Below are positions 16,279 to 22,687 of a stretch of 24,274 nt of DNA, one piece after another. The stretch is from a virus. The notes under the pieces are model-generated. The model had not been told where the DNA came from and ran no database searches. It worked only from the letters and a program-made list of their open reading frames with translations. Both the position numbers and the translations under genes were made by a program. How positions within the stretch are numbered: the first letter of the stretch is position 1; each line of letters begins with the position of its first letter. The stretch spans positions 1 through 24,274 of IMG/VR virus record IMGVR_UViG_3300032032_000901, one strand, 5' to 3'.

Positions 16279-16793
16279 TATTCTGCTTGTCCTATAAAAT
16301 GATATATGTATTTTATTTGTTTTCCAATATTAAATCCACAATGTTCTGCATCTATTTTATCCCATTGATATACAGCACCTTGTTCTTCCATATGATAACA
16401 ATCTTGTTCAACAATTAATGTACTACCCATACAAGGATTTGAAATATGACAATGATATCTAACAAAATTATCTTTTGGTACTTCACCTATTACTTCATTT
16501 ATTTCTTTATCATCAATATGAGGTGGAACACAATATCCTGTTTTCATTTCGCTAATCCAACACATAACAGGTAATACATTTAACCAATTACCAAATTCTT
16601 TATTAACATTACCAAAACCATCATGAAAGGTTTCAAAATTTATTATATTGGCAACATTCTTAAATGCCGCTTCAATTTCTTTTTTATCTTGATAATTTGA
16701 AGGAGTTGTCTCGTATTGACGTTTTACACCGTCAAGGTTTTTGATTATCTGATTCCAATCGACTTGGAAAAACTTTCCAATATATTTCTTCAT
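16278..16793 (-). CDS. Putative cupin-fold oxygenase-like protein (Asp/Asn hydroxylase-like)
   Basis: It has 171 residues. VPPHIDDKE gives H92 and D94. FVRYHCHISNP (H114, H116) and IDAEHCGFNIG (H151) follow, with WDKI between them, the order expected for an aspartyl/asparaginyl beta-hydroxylase-like jelly roll. The second metal ligand could be H116 or D94; I cannot decide. It is the first gene of the minus operon. A late-type element CATAAATA (minus strand, 16812-16805) lies just upstream, leaving only 11 bases to the ATG. Confidence 0.55.
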   Translation of the reverse strand: MKKYIGKFFQVDWNQIIKNLDGVKRQYETTPSNYQDKKEIEAAFKNVANIINFETFHDGFGNVNKEFGNWLNVLPVMCWISEMKTGYCVPPHIDDKEINEVIGEVPKDNFVRYHCHISNPCMGSTLIVEQDCYHMEEQGAVYQWDKIDAEHCGFNIGKQIKYIYHFIGQAE

Positions 16794-16804
16794 AGGGGTA
16801 AAAA

Positions 16805-16812
16805 TATTTATG
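16805..16812 (-). promoter_or_regulatory. T4-like late promoter CATAAATA for the seven-gene minus operon
   Basis: The plus strand reads TATTTATG, i.e. CATAAATA on the minus strand, seven of eight bases of the T4 late element. The following bases are T-rich, as in T4 late promoters. The ATG of the first gene is 11 bases downstream, so the predicted leader is very short. Confidence 0.7.
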
Positions 16813-16925
16813 AAATGGTGTTTTTGAAATTGTAAGAAAAGGCTACGTTTTGGTGGGGGTTGGTACGCATATTAAAACATAGACGAGACCCTTGTAGTGA
16901 CGTGTATGAGCTTATAAAGTGCTAA

Positions 16926-16964
16926 TATAATGGGCTTTAGAGTTTAATCTAATAACCCATTATA
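16926..16964. terminator. Long intergenic hairpin, possible terminator or structured RNA element
   Basis: TATAATGGG (16926-16934) pairs perfectly with CCCATTATA (16956-16964). Inside it TTAGA (16937-16941) pairs with TCTAA (16948-16952). It lies between the small gene ending at 17006 and the promoter at 16812, so it could end the upstream minus-strand transcript. There is no strong T run on either strand. Confidence 0.5.
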
Positions 16965-17005
16965 ATTCTATATGTCGTGAATATTTTTAGTTTTGGATAT
17001 TTTGG

Positions 17006-17113
17006 TTAGAATATAACCCACAGTACTACTACTGCTACAACGACAATTCCTATCTTCTGTACGTTACTTCCTTTAGTCCAAAGTCCTGTAACTTTACTAA
17101 TCATATTATTCAT
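17006..17113 (-). CDS. Tiny single-pass membrane protein, function unknown
   Basis: It has 35 residues. The N-terminal half is polar/basic (MISKVTGLWTKGSNVQK), and the C-terminal part is one hydrophobic segment (IGIVVVAVVVLWVIF). A ribosome site AAGGAG lies before the ATG, and a late-type element GATAAATA is at 17148-17141 (minus strand). The good translation signals make it credible despite the size. Confidence 0.65.
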   Translation of the reverse strand: MNNMISKVTGLWTKGSNVQKIGIVVVAVVVLWVIF

Positions 17114-17140
17114 AATTGTCTCCTTGTCTTAATTAAACAA

Positions 17141-17148
17141 TATTTATC
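17141..17148 (-). promoter_or_regulatory. T4-like late promoter GATAAATA
   Basis: The minus-strand GATAAATA matches seven of eight bases of the T4 late element, with 27 bases to the ATG at 17113 and a ribosome site in between. Confidence 0.65.
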
Positions 17149-17166
17149 TAATATTAGTAGTATACA

Positions 17167-17361
17167 TTAGGAACCGACTGATTGCCAAGGCAAAGGTTTA
17201 CCATTTTCATCGCGTGCCATTTCGCCCGTAGCTTCAATTACGGCACACATTCGTTTCTTTCCACCAAAATTTACGAAGAGGCAAGGCTTAACTTTTTGCC
17301 CTTTATGAGTTCTAAAGTGTTGTTCTTGTTTTTCCGGTTGAATACCTCTAGGACGGCCCAT
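17167..17361 (-). CDS. Small basic protein, function unknown
   Basis: This 64-residue protein contains RTHKGQKVKPCLFVNFGGKKRMCAV near the middle; the rest is polar. It follows the 17368 gene by six bases, so both probably share the late promoter at 17612. No family recognised. Confidence 0.65.
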   Translation of the reverse strand: MGRPRGIQPEKQEQHFRTHKGQKVKPCLFVNFGGKKRMCAVIEATGEMARDENGKPLPWQSVGS

Positions 17362-17367
17362 GGGACT

Positions 17368-17574
17368 CTAGTCTCTTTTTCCCATTGGAAGTGTTTGGGT
17401 TTTAGAAGAGTCAGTTCCTTTTTTACTTGTCCAGTATACATTAACTTCTGGCGCTTTGGAATGCATTTGATAAGACTTCACAGCTCTTTTATAGCCTAAA
17501 GATTCTATTACTTTTGTATCTTCACCTTCTGGTAGGATTGGATCTACAAAAGTATATTTTCTCATTTTTTTCAT
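17368..17574 (-). CDS. Small protein, function unknown
   Basis: It has 68 residues starting MKKMRKYTFVDPILPEG, with a body containing GYKRAVKSYQMHSK and a polar C-terminus. An AAAGGA site precedes the ATG. It lies 30 bases after the start of the perfect late element TATAAATA. No family recognised. Confidence 0.65.
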   Translation of the reverse strand: MKKMRKYTFVDPILPEGEDTKVIESLGYKRAVKSYQMHSKAPEVNVYWTSKKGTDSSKTQTLPMGKRD

Positions 17575-17604
17575 ATTCTTTATTCCTTTCTTGTGTCACT
17601 TTCA

Positions 17605-17612
17605 TATTTATA
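17605..17612 (-). promoter_or_regulatory. Perfect T4 late promoter TATAAATA
   Basis: The plus strand reads TATTTATA, so the minus strand is TATAAATA, the exact T4 late -10 element. It is the best copy in the window and anchors the identification of the degenerate copies. It serves the 17574 to 17167 pair. Confidence 0.8.
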
Positions 17613-17660
17613 TGTAAAAACAAAAACAAGTCTAAACATCTCTAAGAAACATTTTTAAGG

Positions 17661-17668
17661 TTAAATAC
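17661..17668 (+). promoter_or_regulatory. Weak late-like element TTAAATAC upstream of the protease operon
   Basis: TTAAATAC lies eight bases before ATG 17676 and keeps the TAAATAC core seen at 7001 and 24208. It differs from the T4 consensus at two positions or more, so it is a weak candidate. I saw no better promoter for this operon. Confidence 0.25.
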
Positions 17669-17675
17669 ACTTATA

Positions 17676-17756
17676 ATGAGTGTATTAGCAATATTTTTCA
17701 CGCTAGTAGTACTAGCAGTAGTTGGCGCACTTATTGTTGTGGCAATGGAGAAGTAA
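17676..17756 (+). CDS. Tiny membrane protein ahead of the protease gene
   Basis: It has 26 residues, nearly all hydrophobic (one transmembrane segment), ending MEK. AAGG at 17657-17660 lies well upstream. The stop overlaps the protease start as TAATG (17754-17758), a coupling repeated in the later small genes of this operon. It could be a membrane anchor or regulator of the protease, which is inference. Confidence 0.55.
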   Translation: MSVLAIFFTLVVLAVVGALIVVAMEK

Positions 17757-18955
17757 TGTTAGCAAGAATAGTATTCATAATCAGTTTTATATTTGTAACT
17801 ACTGCAACTGCAGGTACGTTTGATTATAAAAAACAAGACTGGAAATGGGAATCTACTTTTGATAGTATAGTAGTTGTTACTGGTCAAAAAAGTGGCGAAT
17901 CAATGACATTTCTGGGTCCGGACGACTCACCTAAAGGACCATTCGATAAAGACCCTTATAAAGATTTTTTTGACGAACGTGGAGAAAAACCAGAAATTAT
18001 TGTTCCACCTAAAAGTTCTTTAGGAACAGGTTTCTTTATTAACGATATTCATATAGTAACAAACTATCACGTTGTTAAAAACATGGACACTTTTACAATA
18101 TACACATGGAGTTTTCCATTTGCAGTAAAAGAAGTTGTGCTTATAGGATACGACGAAACAGTTGATATTGCTGTATTAGAAGTTAAAGAAAAAGTAAAAC
18201 ATAGTCATCTTGATTGGGCAACAAAAAATCCTATGATAGGAGATGATGTTTATGCATTAGGGCACGGTTTAAATTTAATTTGGTCATTTACAAAAGGCAT
18301 ATTAAGTTATGACTATAGACCAAATCCATTGGACAGTTTTGTTCATTACTATCAAACTGATGCTGTAATAAATCCAGGAAACTCTGGGGGAGTCTTACTT
18401 AATGAACAAGGAGAAGTTATAGGTGTTAATACTCTTTTAATTTCCCCAACAGCTTATTATGTAGGTTATGGTTATTCTATTCCTTGGAAATTAGCAAAAA
18501 GAGTTGCAGAACAAATTATTCAAGTAGGTCATCATACTAAACCTAGCATAGGAATACAAATGGGAATAATAGATGACAAAGAATTATTTGTACAATTAAC
18601 TGGTAGAGGCATAGAACATTTTTTAGAAATTAAAGAAGTTATGCCAGATTCGGCGGCAATGAGATTTGGATTAATGGCTGGTGATATAATAGTTTCTATG
18701 GACAATGCTCCTATTAAAGTAGTACCTGATGTAATAGAAGTGTTATGGTCAAAAATGCCTGGAGACTCTGTAGACTTTGTAGTTTATAGAAATTATGAAT
18801 ACATAAGCCTTTCTGTAATATTAGGACGAGTAGAAGTAGAAGTTACAGAAATGATAGATGTTGAAGAACTATATGATGAAGAAGAAGAATTAGAAGAAGA
18901 ATTAGAAGAGCAAGAAGAAATACTAGTACCACAAGAGGAAAAAACTACATGGTAA
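17756..18955 (+). CDS. HtrA/DegP-like serine protease with PDZ domain
   Basis: It has 399 residues. A signal peptide (residues 1 to about 20, ending ATAG) sends it to the periplasm. The trypsin-like domain has H105 in VTNYHVV, D137 in ETVDIAV, and S210 in INPGNSGG, the HtrA catalytic triad and oxyanion loop. One PDZ domain spans about 265-355. The last 40 residues are almost all acidic, with repeated Glu, unlike the usual C-terminus of DegP. Bacterial HtrA proteases clear misfolded periplasmic proteins. A phage copy could process envelope or virion proteins, or counter stress during late infection; the roles are inference. Confidence 0.9.
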   Translation: MLARIVFIISFIFVTTATAGTFDYKKQDWKWESTFDSIVVVTGQKSGESMTFLGPDDSPKGPFDKDPYKDFFDERGEKPEIIVPPKSSLGTGFFINDIHIVTNYHVVKNMDTFTIYTWSFPFAVKEVVLIGYDETVDIAVLEVKEKVKHSHLDWATKNPMIGDDVYALGHGLNLIWSFTKGILSYDYRPNPLDSFVHYYQTDAVINPGNSGGVLLNEQGEVIGVNTLLISPTAYYVGYGYSIPWKLAKRVAEQIIQVGHHTKPSIGIQMGIIDDKELFVQLTGRGIEHFLEIKEVMPDSAAMRFGLMAGDIIVSMDNAPIKVVPDVIEVLWSKMPGDSVDFVVYRNYEYISLSVILGRVEVEVTEMIDVEELYDEEEELEEELEEQEEILVPQEEKTTW

Positions 18956-19089
18956 CATTTTTTAAAGTTTTATTTGGATTTATTGCATTTATTTTAGCTG
19001 GCGGAATCTTTTTTTATATTATACTCGATCTTAAACCTTGGCGAAAAGAAAGTCGTAAAAAAATATTGACTTGGTTGAAAAAGAAATAA
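18949..19089 (+). CDS. Small single-pass membrane protein
   Basis: This 46-residue protein has a hydrophobic N-terminal segment (VLFGFIAFILAGGIFFYIIL) followed by a strongly basic tail (KPWRKESRKKILTWLKKK), so N-out or C-in topology is likely. It overlaps the protease stop by seven bases. Position and charge pattern resemble small holin-like or regulator proteins, but I cannot assign a function. Confidence 0.6.
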   Translation: MVTFFKVLFGFIAFILAGGIFFYIILDLKPWRKESRKKILTWLKKK

Positions 19090-19167
19090 ATGGAATGGCT
19101 ATTTGTAATTTATTATGTTATTGCAATAGTTTTCTTAATATGGATGACGTGGTTTAGAAGAGACTAA
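19090..19167 (+). CDS. Tiny membrane protein
   Basis: It has 25 residues with a single hydrophobic segment (VIYYVIAIVFLIWM) and a basic end (WFRRD). It directly follows the previous stop and overlaps the next ATG as TAATG. Confidence 0.5.
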   Translation: MEWLFVIYYVIAIVFLIWMTWFRRD

Positions 19168-19259
19168 TGGATATATTGTTTGGCATTTTAATATCAATTT
19201 ATTGTGGTTGGATCCTAGCACAAATTATTATAGGATATTTAGAAGAGGGTATGAAGTAA
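19167..19259 (+). CDS. Tiny membrane protein
   Basis: It has 30 residues: a hydrophobic segment with a cysteine and tryptophan (LISIYCGWILAQIIIGYL), then EEGMK. It is coupled to both neighbours by TAATG. Its identity is unknown. Confidence 0.5.
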   Translation: MDILFGILISIYCGWILAQIIIGYLEEGMK

Positions 19260-19414
19260 TGTGGAAAAAATATAGGAACTGGAAAATAAAACTAATTCGT
19301 AAGTACCCGGTTTGGTGTGCATGGGCGGCTTGGCTGGAAGGAATTATAGTTGGCTTAATAATTTACCATTATTTCTTTATGGAAAAATTAAGTTGTTGTG
19401 GAGTATATGGGTAA
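19259..19414 (+). CDS. Small membrane protein
   Basis: It has 51 residues from ATG 19259. The start is basic (MWKKYRNWKIKLIRK), followed by one transmembrane segment and a cysteine-containing end (LSCCGVYG). It overlaps the lipoprotein gene by eight bases. An upstream in-frame start at 19202 would add residues overlapping the preceding gene and is not favoured. Confidence 0.55.
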   Translation: MWKKYRNWKIKLIRKYPVWCAWAAWLEGIIVGLIIYHYFFMEKLSCCGVYG

Positions 19415-19577
19415 ACAATTAATATTGTTATTAACATTAATATTTTTAACTTCATGCTCTGGATACAAATTCAATTTTACTTGCAATGATTTTTCTAGTG
19501 AATTAAGTCTCGAAGAAAATTATAAAAAAGCAAAAGAATGCGAAAAGAATCAATTTATGTGGAAGAGGACGTTTTAA
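19407..19577 (+). CDS. Small lipoprotein
   Basis: This 56-residue protein has a basic start (MGKQ), a hydrophobic stretch and a lipobox LTSC at about 14-17, so cleavage and lipidation at the cysteine are expected. The mature part (about 40 residues) has two further cysteines (C27 and C46) and no proline-rich stretch. It could be an outer-membrane spanin component or superinfection factor. Neither is shown. Confidence 0.6.
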   Translation: MGKQLILLLTLIFLTSCSGYKFNFTCNDFSSELSLEENYKKAKECEKNQFMWKRTF

Positions 19578-19580
19578 TTT

Positions 19581-19679
19581 ATGTGGTGGTGGACATTTTT
19601 TAAAGAATTATTAATAGACTTTACACCTTGGATCTTGACTATATTAGCAATTTTGTTTATAATAGCAATAACGATATGA
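19581..19679 (+). CDS. Tiny membrane protein
   Basis: It has 32 residues with an aromatic N-terminus (WWWTFFKE) and a hydrophobic stretch of about 16 residues. The DUF1289 promoter (19635-19663) is embedded in its coding part, and the stop overlaps the next start as ATGA. Confidence 0.5.
   Translation: MWWWTFFKELLIDFTPWILTILAILFIIAITI
19635..19663 (+). promoter_or_regulatory. Early sigma70-like promoter for the DUF1289 gene
   Basis: TTGACT (19635-19640), 17 bases, and a perfect TATAAT (19658-19663). The predicted +1 near 19670 leaves a leader of about six bases before ATG 19676. Although inside a coding frame, it has the same -35, spacing and -10 as the other members. Confidence 0.65.
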
Positions 19680-19885
19680 TCAAAGAAGGTGTAACAGAAC
19701 AAAATTTTAGTATGAGTAGCCACGAGATCTACAGATTTCCGTGCATAGGAGTTTGTAGTATTGATCTCAATAGTGGATATTGTTTAGGTTGTAGTCGTAC
19801 TTTGGAAGAAATATATAAATGGGAAGACCCTAATACTTCAATGGAATGGAAATCATTAAATGAAAAAGAATTAAAAACTAGATGA
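19676..19885 (+). CDS. DUF1289 family protein (cysteine-rich)
   Basis: It has 69 residues. The cysteines C23, C27, C36 and C39 (PCIGVCSID, then YCLGCSRTLEEIYKW) match DUF1289, small proteobacterial proteins with four conserved cysteines that probably bind metal or an iron-sulfur cluster. Function is unknown in bacteria. It overlaps neighbours as ATGA at both ends. Confidence 0.85.
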   Translation: MIKEGVTEQNFSMSSHEIYRFPCIGVCSIDLNSGYCLGCSRTLEEIYKWEDPNTSMEWKSLNEKELKTR

Positions 19886-19992
19886 TTAATCCAAAAATTC
19901 AAAAAGAAATCAACAGACAAAAATATTTTACTTTAGGAGCGTTAATAATTATGGTAATAGTAATTGGTATTACGCTTTACATAGTCGGTTGA
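19882..19992 (+). CDS. Tiny membrane protein
   Basis: It has 36 residues with a polar N-terminal half (MINPKIQKEINRQKYF) and one C-terminal hydrophobic segment (LIIMVIVIGITLYIV). The stop TGA overlaps the -35 element of the next promoter (19989-19994). Confidence 0.5.
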   Translation: MINPKIQKEINRQKYFTLGALIIMVIVIGITLYIVG

Positions 19993-20017
19993 CTTTACAC
20001 TAAAAATATAATACAAT
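19989..20017 (+). promoter_or_regulatory. Early sigma70-like promoter of the metabolic operon, leaderless type
   Basis: TTGACT (19989-19994), 17 bases, TACAAT (20012-20017), then six bases to ATG 20024, where the canonical +1 falls. A second TATAAT at 20007-20012 overlaps, but at only 12 bases from the -35. It would drive glutamine synthetase and isocitrate lyase. Confidence 0.7.
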
Positions 20018-20023
20018 TCAATT

Positions 20024-20191
20024 ATGGTATTAAAGATTCTTACTAAAAACATACAAACAGTAGGACGCCAAAAGAGAGAGCAGAAAGAAATAGAAGAATT
20101 CGCGGCAAAAATAGCACAACAACAAGACACAGGAGTAATAAATTATGGCAAAGAAAAAAGTAAAAGAACATTACGTGAAAAAACTTCTTAA
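20024..20191 (+). CDS. Small basic, helical protein, function unknown
   Basis: It has 55 residues, highly charged and probably helical (KREQKEIEEFAAKIAQQQD). It starts at the predicted +1 of the promoter above and overlaps the next gene by 47 bases in another frame. The leaderless arrangement supports this start; the true 3' end may be a by-product of the overlap. Confidence 0.5.
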   Translation: MVLKILTKNIQTVGRQKREQKEIEEFAAKIAQQQDTGVINYGKEKSKRTLREKTS

Positions 20192-20402
20192 ATCTTTAGA
20201 TCTTAAACGTAATAAAAAAGCAACACACAAAGTTATTAATATTAATAACTACGAAAGATTTTGGGAAGATTCTACACCTAGAGGTCATCAAATTAGAATC
20301 GTATGTCAAGATAATTCAACATTACATATAAATTTAAATTGGCCTAAAGGTTACAATCCTAGACTACACAAAGTAGATCCTAAAAGATGGAATATATCTT
20401 AA
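20145..20402 (+). CDS. Small basic protein, function unknown
   Basis: It has 85 residues, with a lysine-rich N-terminus (MAKKKVKEHYVKKLLKSL) and a beta-containing C-terminal half with RIVCQDNSTLHINLNWPKGYN. GGAG precedes the ATG. It ends eight bases before the glutamine synthetase start, so it is part of the metabolic operon. Not recognised. Confidence 0.7.
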   Translation: MAKKKVKEHYVKKLLKSLDLKRNKKATHKVININNYERFWEDSTPRGHQIRIVCQDNSTLHINLNWPKGYNPRLHKVDPKRWNIS

Positions 20403-20409
20403 TGAGTGT

Positions 20410-21414
20410 ATGCAAAAAACAAAACTAGAATACGTTTGGCTAGACGGTTACAAGCCTGAACCTACCTTACGATCAAAAGTAAAAGTAATAGATAGAATGG
20501 TAACATCCATTGAGGAAGTTCCTCTATGGGGCTTCGATGGATCTAGCACACAACAAGCAAAAGGTTCCGAATCAGATTGCATATTGCAACCTGTAAAATT
20601 ATTTAAAGGTCCTTTTGAATCGGACTGGTTAGTATTATGTGAAGTACTAAACAAAGATAACACAACACACGAATCTAATTCTAGAAGTCAAATTGTTTCA
20701 TCTACTGAAAAAGATTATTGGTTTGGCTTTGAACAAGAATATACATTTATGATGGGTGAATTTCCTTTAGAGTGGCCTATTGAAGGTGAACCTAAAGAAC
20801 AAGGAGATTATTATTGTGGAGTAGGTGCATCTAACATAGGTAAAACAGGAAGAAGAATAATGTTTGAGCACGTTGATAATTGTATAACAGCAGGTGTATC
20901 TATACACGGAACAAACGCAGAAGTAATGTTAGGACAATGGGAATATCAAGTGTTTGGTAAAGGTGGAAAAAATGCGGCTGATAATGCCTGGATGGCACGT
21001 TATATACTTTATAGAACAGCAGAAAAATATGGAATAGATATTAACATCGAACCTAAACCTATTAAAGGAGATTGGAACGGTAATGGTATGCATACTAATT
21101 TTTCAAATTCTGCATTAAGAGATCAAGGTGGTAAAGGAGTTATTACTAACATTTGTGAAAAAATGAAACCTTTACACAAATCACATATTGCAGTATATGG
21201 TAGCAAAAATGATGAACGCTTAACAGGATTACACGAAACTCAACATATTGACAAATTTAGTTATGGAGAGTATGATAGAGGTGCAAGTATTAGAGTTCCT
21301 ATGATAACAATTAATAATAATTACAAAGGTTATTTAGAAGATCGAAGACCAGCCGGCAATGCTGATCCTTACAAAGTCGTTAACCGTATTATAACAACAA
21401 TAGAACATCAATAA
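20410..21414 (+). CDS. glnII: Glutamine synthetase, type II (GSII)
   Basis: This 334-residue enzyme shows the type II (eukaryote-like) layout: LWGFDGSST (39-47), FGFEQEYT (105-112), GQWEYQ (175-180), GDWNGNGMHTN (220-230), RGASIRVP (290-297) and LEDRRPAGNADPY (309-321). These build the metal, ATP and glutamate sites. Length is slightly below the usual 340-370. It makes glutamine from glutamate, ammonium and ATP. Glutamine is the nitrogen donor for purines, CTP and carbamoyl phosphate, all wanted for phage DNA synthesis. The stop overlaps the isocitrate lyase start (TAATG). It has no tail that would suggest regulatory adenylylation, which is a type I trait. Confidence 0.95.
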   Translation: MQKTKLEYVWLDGYKPEPTLRSKVKVIDRMVTSIEEVPLWGFDGSSTQQAKGSESDCILQPVKLFKGPFESDWLVLCEVLNKDNTTHESNSRSQIVSSTEKDYWFGFEQEYTFMMGEFPLEWPIEGEPKEQGDYYCGVGASNIGKTGRRIMFEHVDNCITAGVSIHGTNAEVMLGQWEYQVFGKGGKNAADNAWMARYILYRTAEKYGIDINIEPKPIKGDWNGNGMHTNFSNSALRDQGGKGVITNICEKMKPLHKSHIAVYGSKNDERLTGLHETQHIDKFSYGEYDRGASIRVPMITINNNYKGYLEDRRPAGNADPYKVVNRIITTIEHQ

Positions 21415-22682
21415 TGGATTCAATAATGAAAAATGTTCTCCCTTTAATGGATTGGAATTCTAATAGATGGGACGGCATTATCAGACCTTACTCTCAGAAA
21501 AGCGTAGAAAAATTACGTGGTACTGCTAACATTCAATATACTCTTGCTGAAAGAGGATCAAGAAACCTTTGGTATAAACTAAAAGAATTACCTTACGTAA
21601 GTTCCTTGGGTGCTCTTACAGGTAACCAAGCACTACAACAAGCCAAAGCAGGATTAGATGCTGTATATTTGTCAGGGTGGCAAGTGGCGGCAGATGCAAA
21701 TACAACAGACGAAATGTATCCAGACCAGTCATTATATAATACTGAAAGTGTTCCTCGCATACTTAAAAAAATTAATAATACATTTATTCGTGCAGATCAA
21801 ATTCAACATATGGAAGGTAAAGAGAACATAGATTATTTTTTACCTATCGTAGCAGATGCTGAATCAGGATTTGGTGGTGTATTGAATACACACGAAGTAT
21901 TCAAACATATGATTAGAGAAGGTGCATCAGGAGTACACTTAGAAGATCAATTGTCTTCAGCAAAAAAATGTGGACACATGGGTGGAAAAGTTTTAGTACC
22001 TACTAGCGAAATGATTGAAAAACTTGTAGCGGCTAGACTTGCCGCGGACATTATGAAAGTTCCATTAGTAATAATTGCAAGAACAGATTCACTTGCTGGT
22101 GCTTTAATTAGAAGTGATCACGACGAAGTAGATCAAAAATTTATAACAGGTGAACGAACTGCTGAAGGATTCTTTAGAGTAAAAGCTGGAATGGATCAAG
22201 CAGTTGCTCGTGGACTTGCATATGCTCCATATAGTGATTTAGTATGGATGGAAACTAGTAACCCAGACATCGGAGAAGCTAAAGAATTTTGTATAGAAGT
22301 ACGTAAAAAATTTCCAAATAAGATGTTTGCATACAATTGTTCCCCGTCATTTAATTGGAAAGCTAAACTAAATGACAAACAAATAAGAAACTTTAAAGAC
22401 GAATTAGGAGAGATTGGTTGTAAATTTCAATTTATTACACTTGCAGGATTTCACGCATTGAATCATAGTATGTTTGATTTAGCTAGTAAATATAAAGAAA
22501 CAGGCATGACTGCTTTCGTTGAACTACAACAAAAAGAGTTTGCGGCGCAGGCACAAGGATTTACAGCAGTTAAACATCAAAGAGAAGTTGGTGCAGGATA
22601 CTTTGATGAAGTATCAAAACTAGTTACAGGCAGTAGTACGTTAAGTGCTTTAGAAGGATCAACTGAAGAAGAGCAATTTTAA
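21414..22682 (+). CDS. aceA: Isocitrate lyase
   Basis: It has 422 residues, full length against E. coli AceA (434). Catalytic KKCGH sits at 184-188 (C186) with the following MGGKVLVPT. DAESGFGG (148-155), YNCSPSFNWK and QFITLAGFHALNHSMFDL are conserved, and the C-terminus GSTEEEQF is nearly identical to that of the bacterial enzyme. It splits isocitrate to succinate and glyoxylate, the first step of the glyoxylate shunt. No malate synthase is in the window. ATG 21414 (TAATG with glnII) is more natural than ATG 21426. I know of no common phage copy, so it deserves attention as an auxiliary metabolic gene. Confidence 0.96.
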   Translation: MDSIMKNVLPLMDWNSNRWDGIIRPYSQKSVEKLRGTANIQYTLAERGSRNLWYKLKELPYVSSLGALTGNQALQQAKAGLDAVYLSGWQVAADANTTDEMYPDQSLYNTESVPRILKKINNTFIRADQIQHMEGKENIDYFLPIVADAESGFGGVLNTHEVFKHMIREGASGVHLEDQLSSAKKCGHMGGKVLVPTSEMIEKLVAARLAADIMKVPLVIIARTDSLAGALIRSDHDEVDQKFITGERTAEGFFRVKAGMDQAVARGLAYAPYSDLVWMETSNPDIGEAKEFCIEVRKKFPNKMFAYNCSPSFNWKAKLNDKQIRNFKDELGEIGCKFQFITLAGFHALNHSMFDLASKYKETGMTAFVELQQKEFAAQAQGFTAVKHQREVGAGYFDEVSKLVTGSSTLSALEGSTEEEQF

Positions 22683-22687
22683 AGTTT

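Noticed and set aside
16794-17005. Gap before the late minus operon checked for a hidden gene or tRNA
   Set aside because: No frame with start, ribosome site and protein-like composition, and no tRNA fold; only the promoter and the hairpin are supportable.
20402-20428. Eight-codon frame starting ATGAGTGTATGC before glnII
   Set aside because: It is too short to support and out of frame with glnII; it could be a leader peptide but nothing else suggests attenuation.
21246-21274. TTGACA, 17 bases, TATGAT inside glnII
   Set aside because: It resembles the early promoters, but no gene start follows and it lies deep in a conserved coding region, so chance is likelier.
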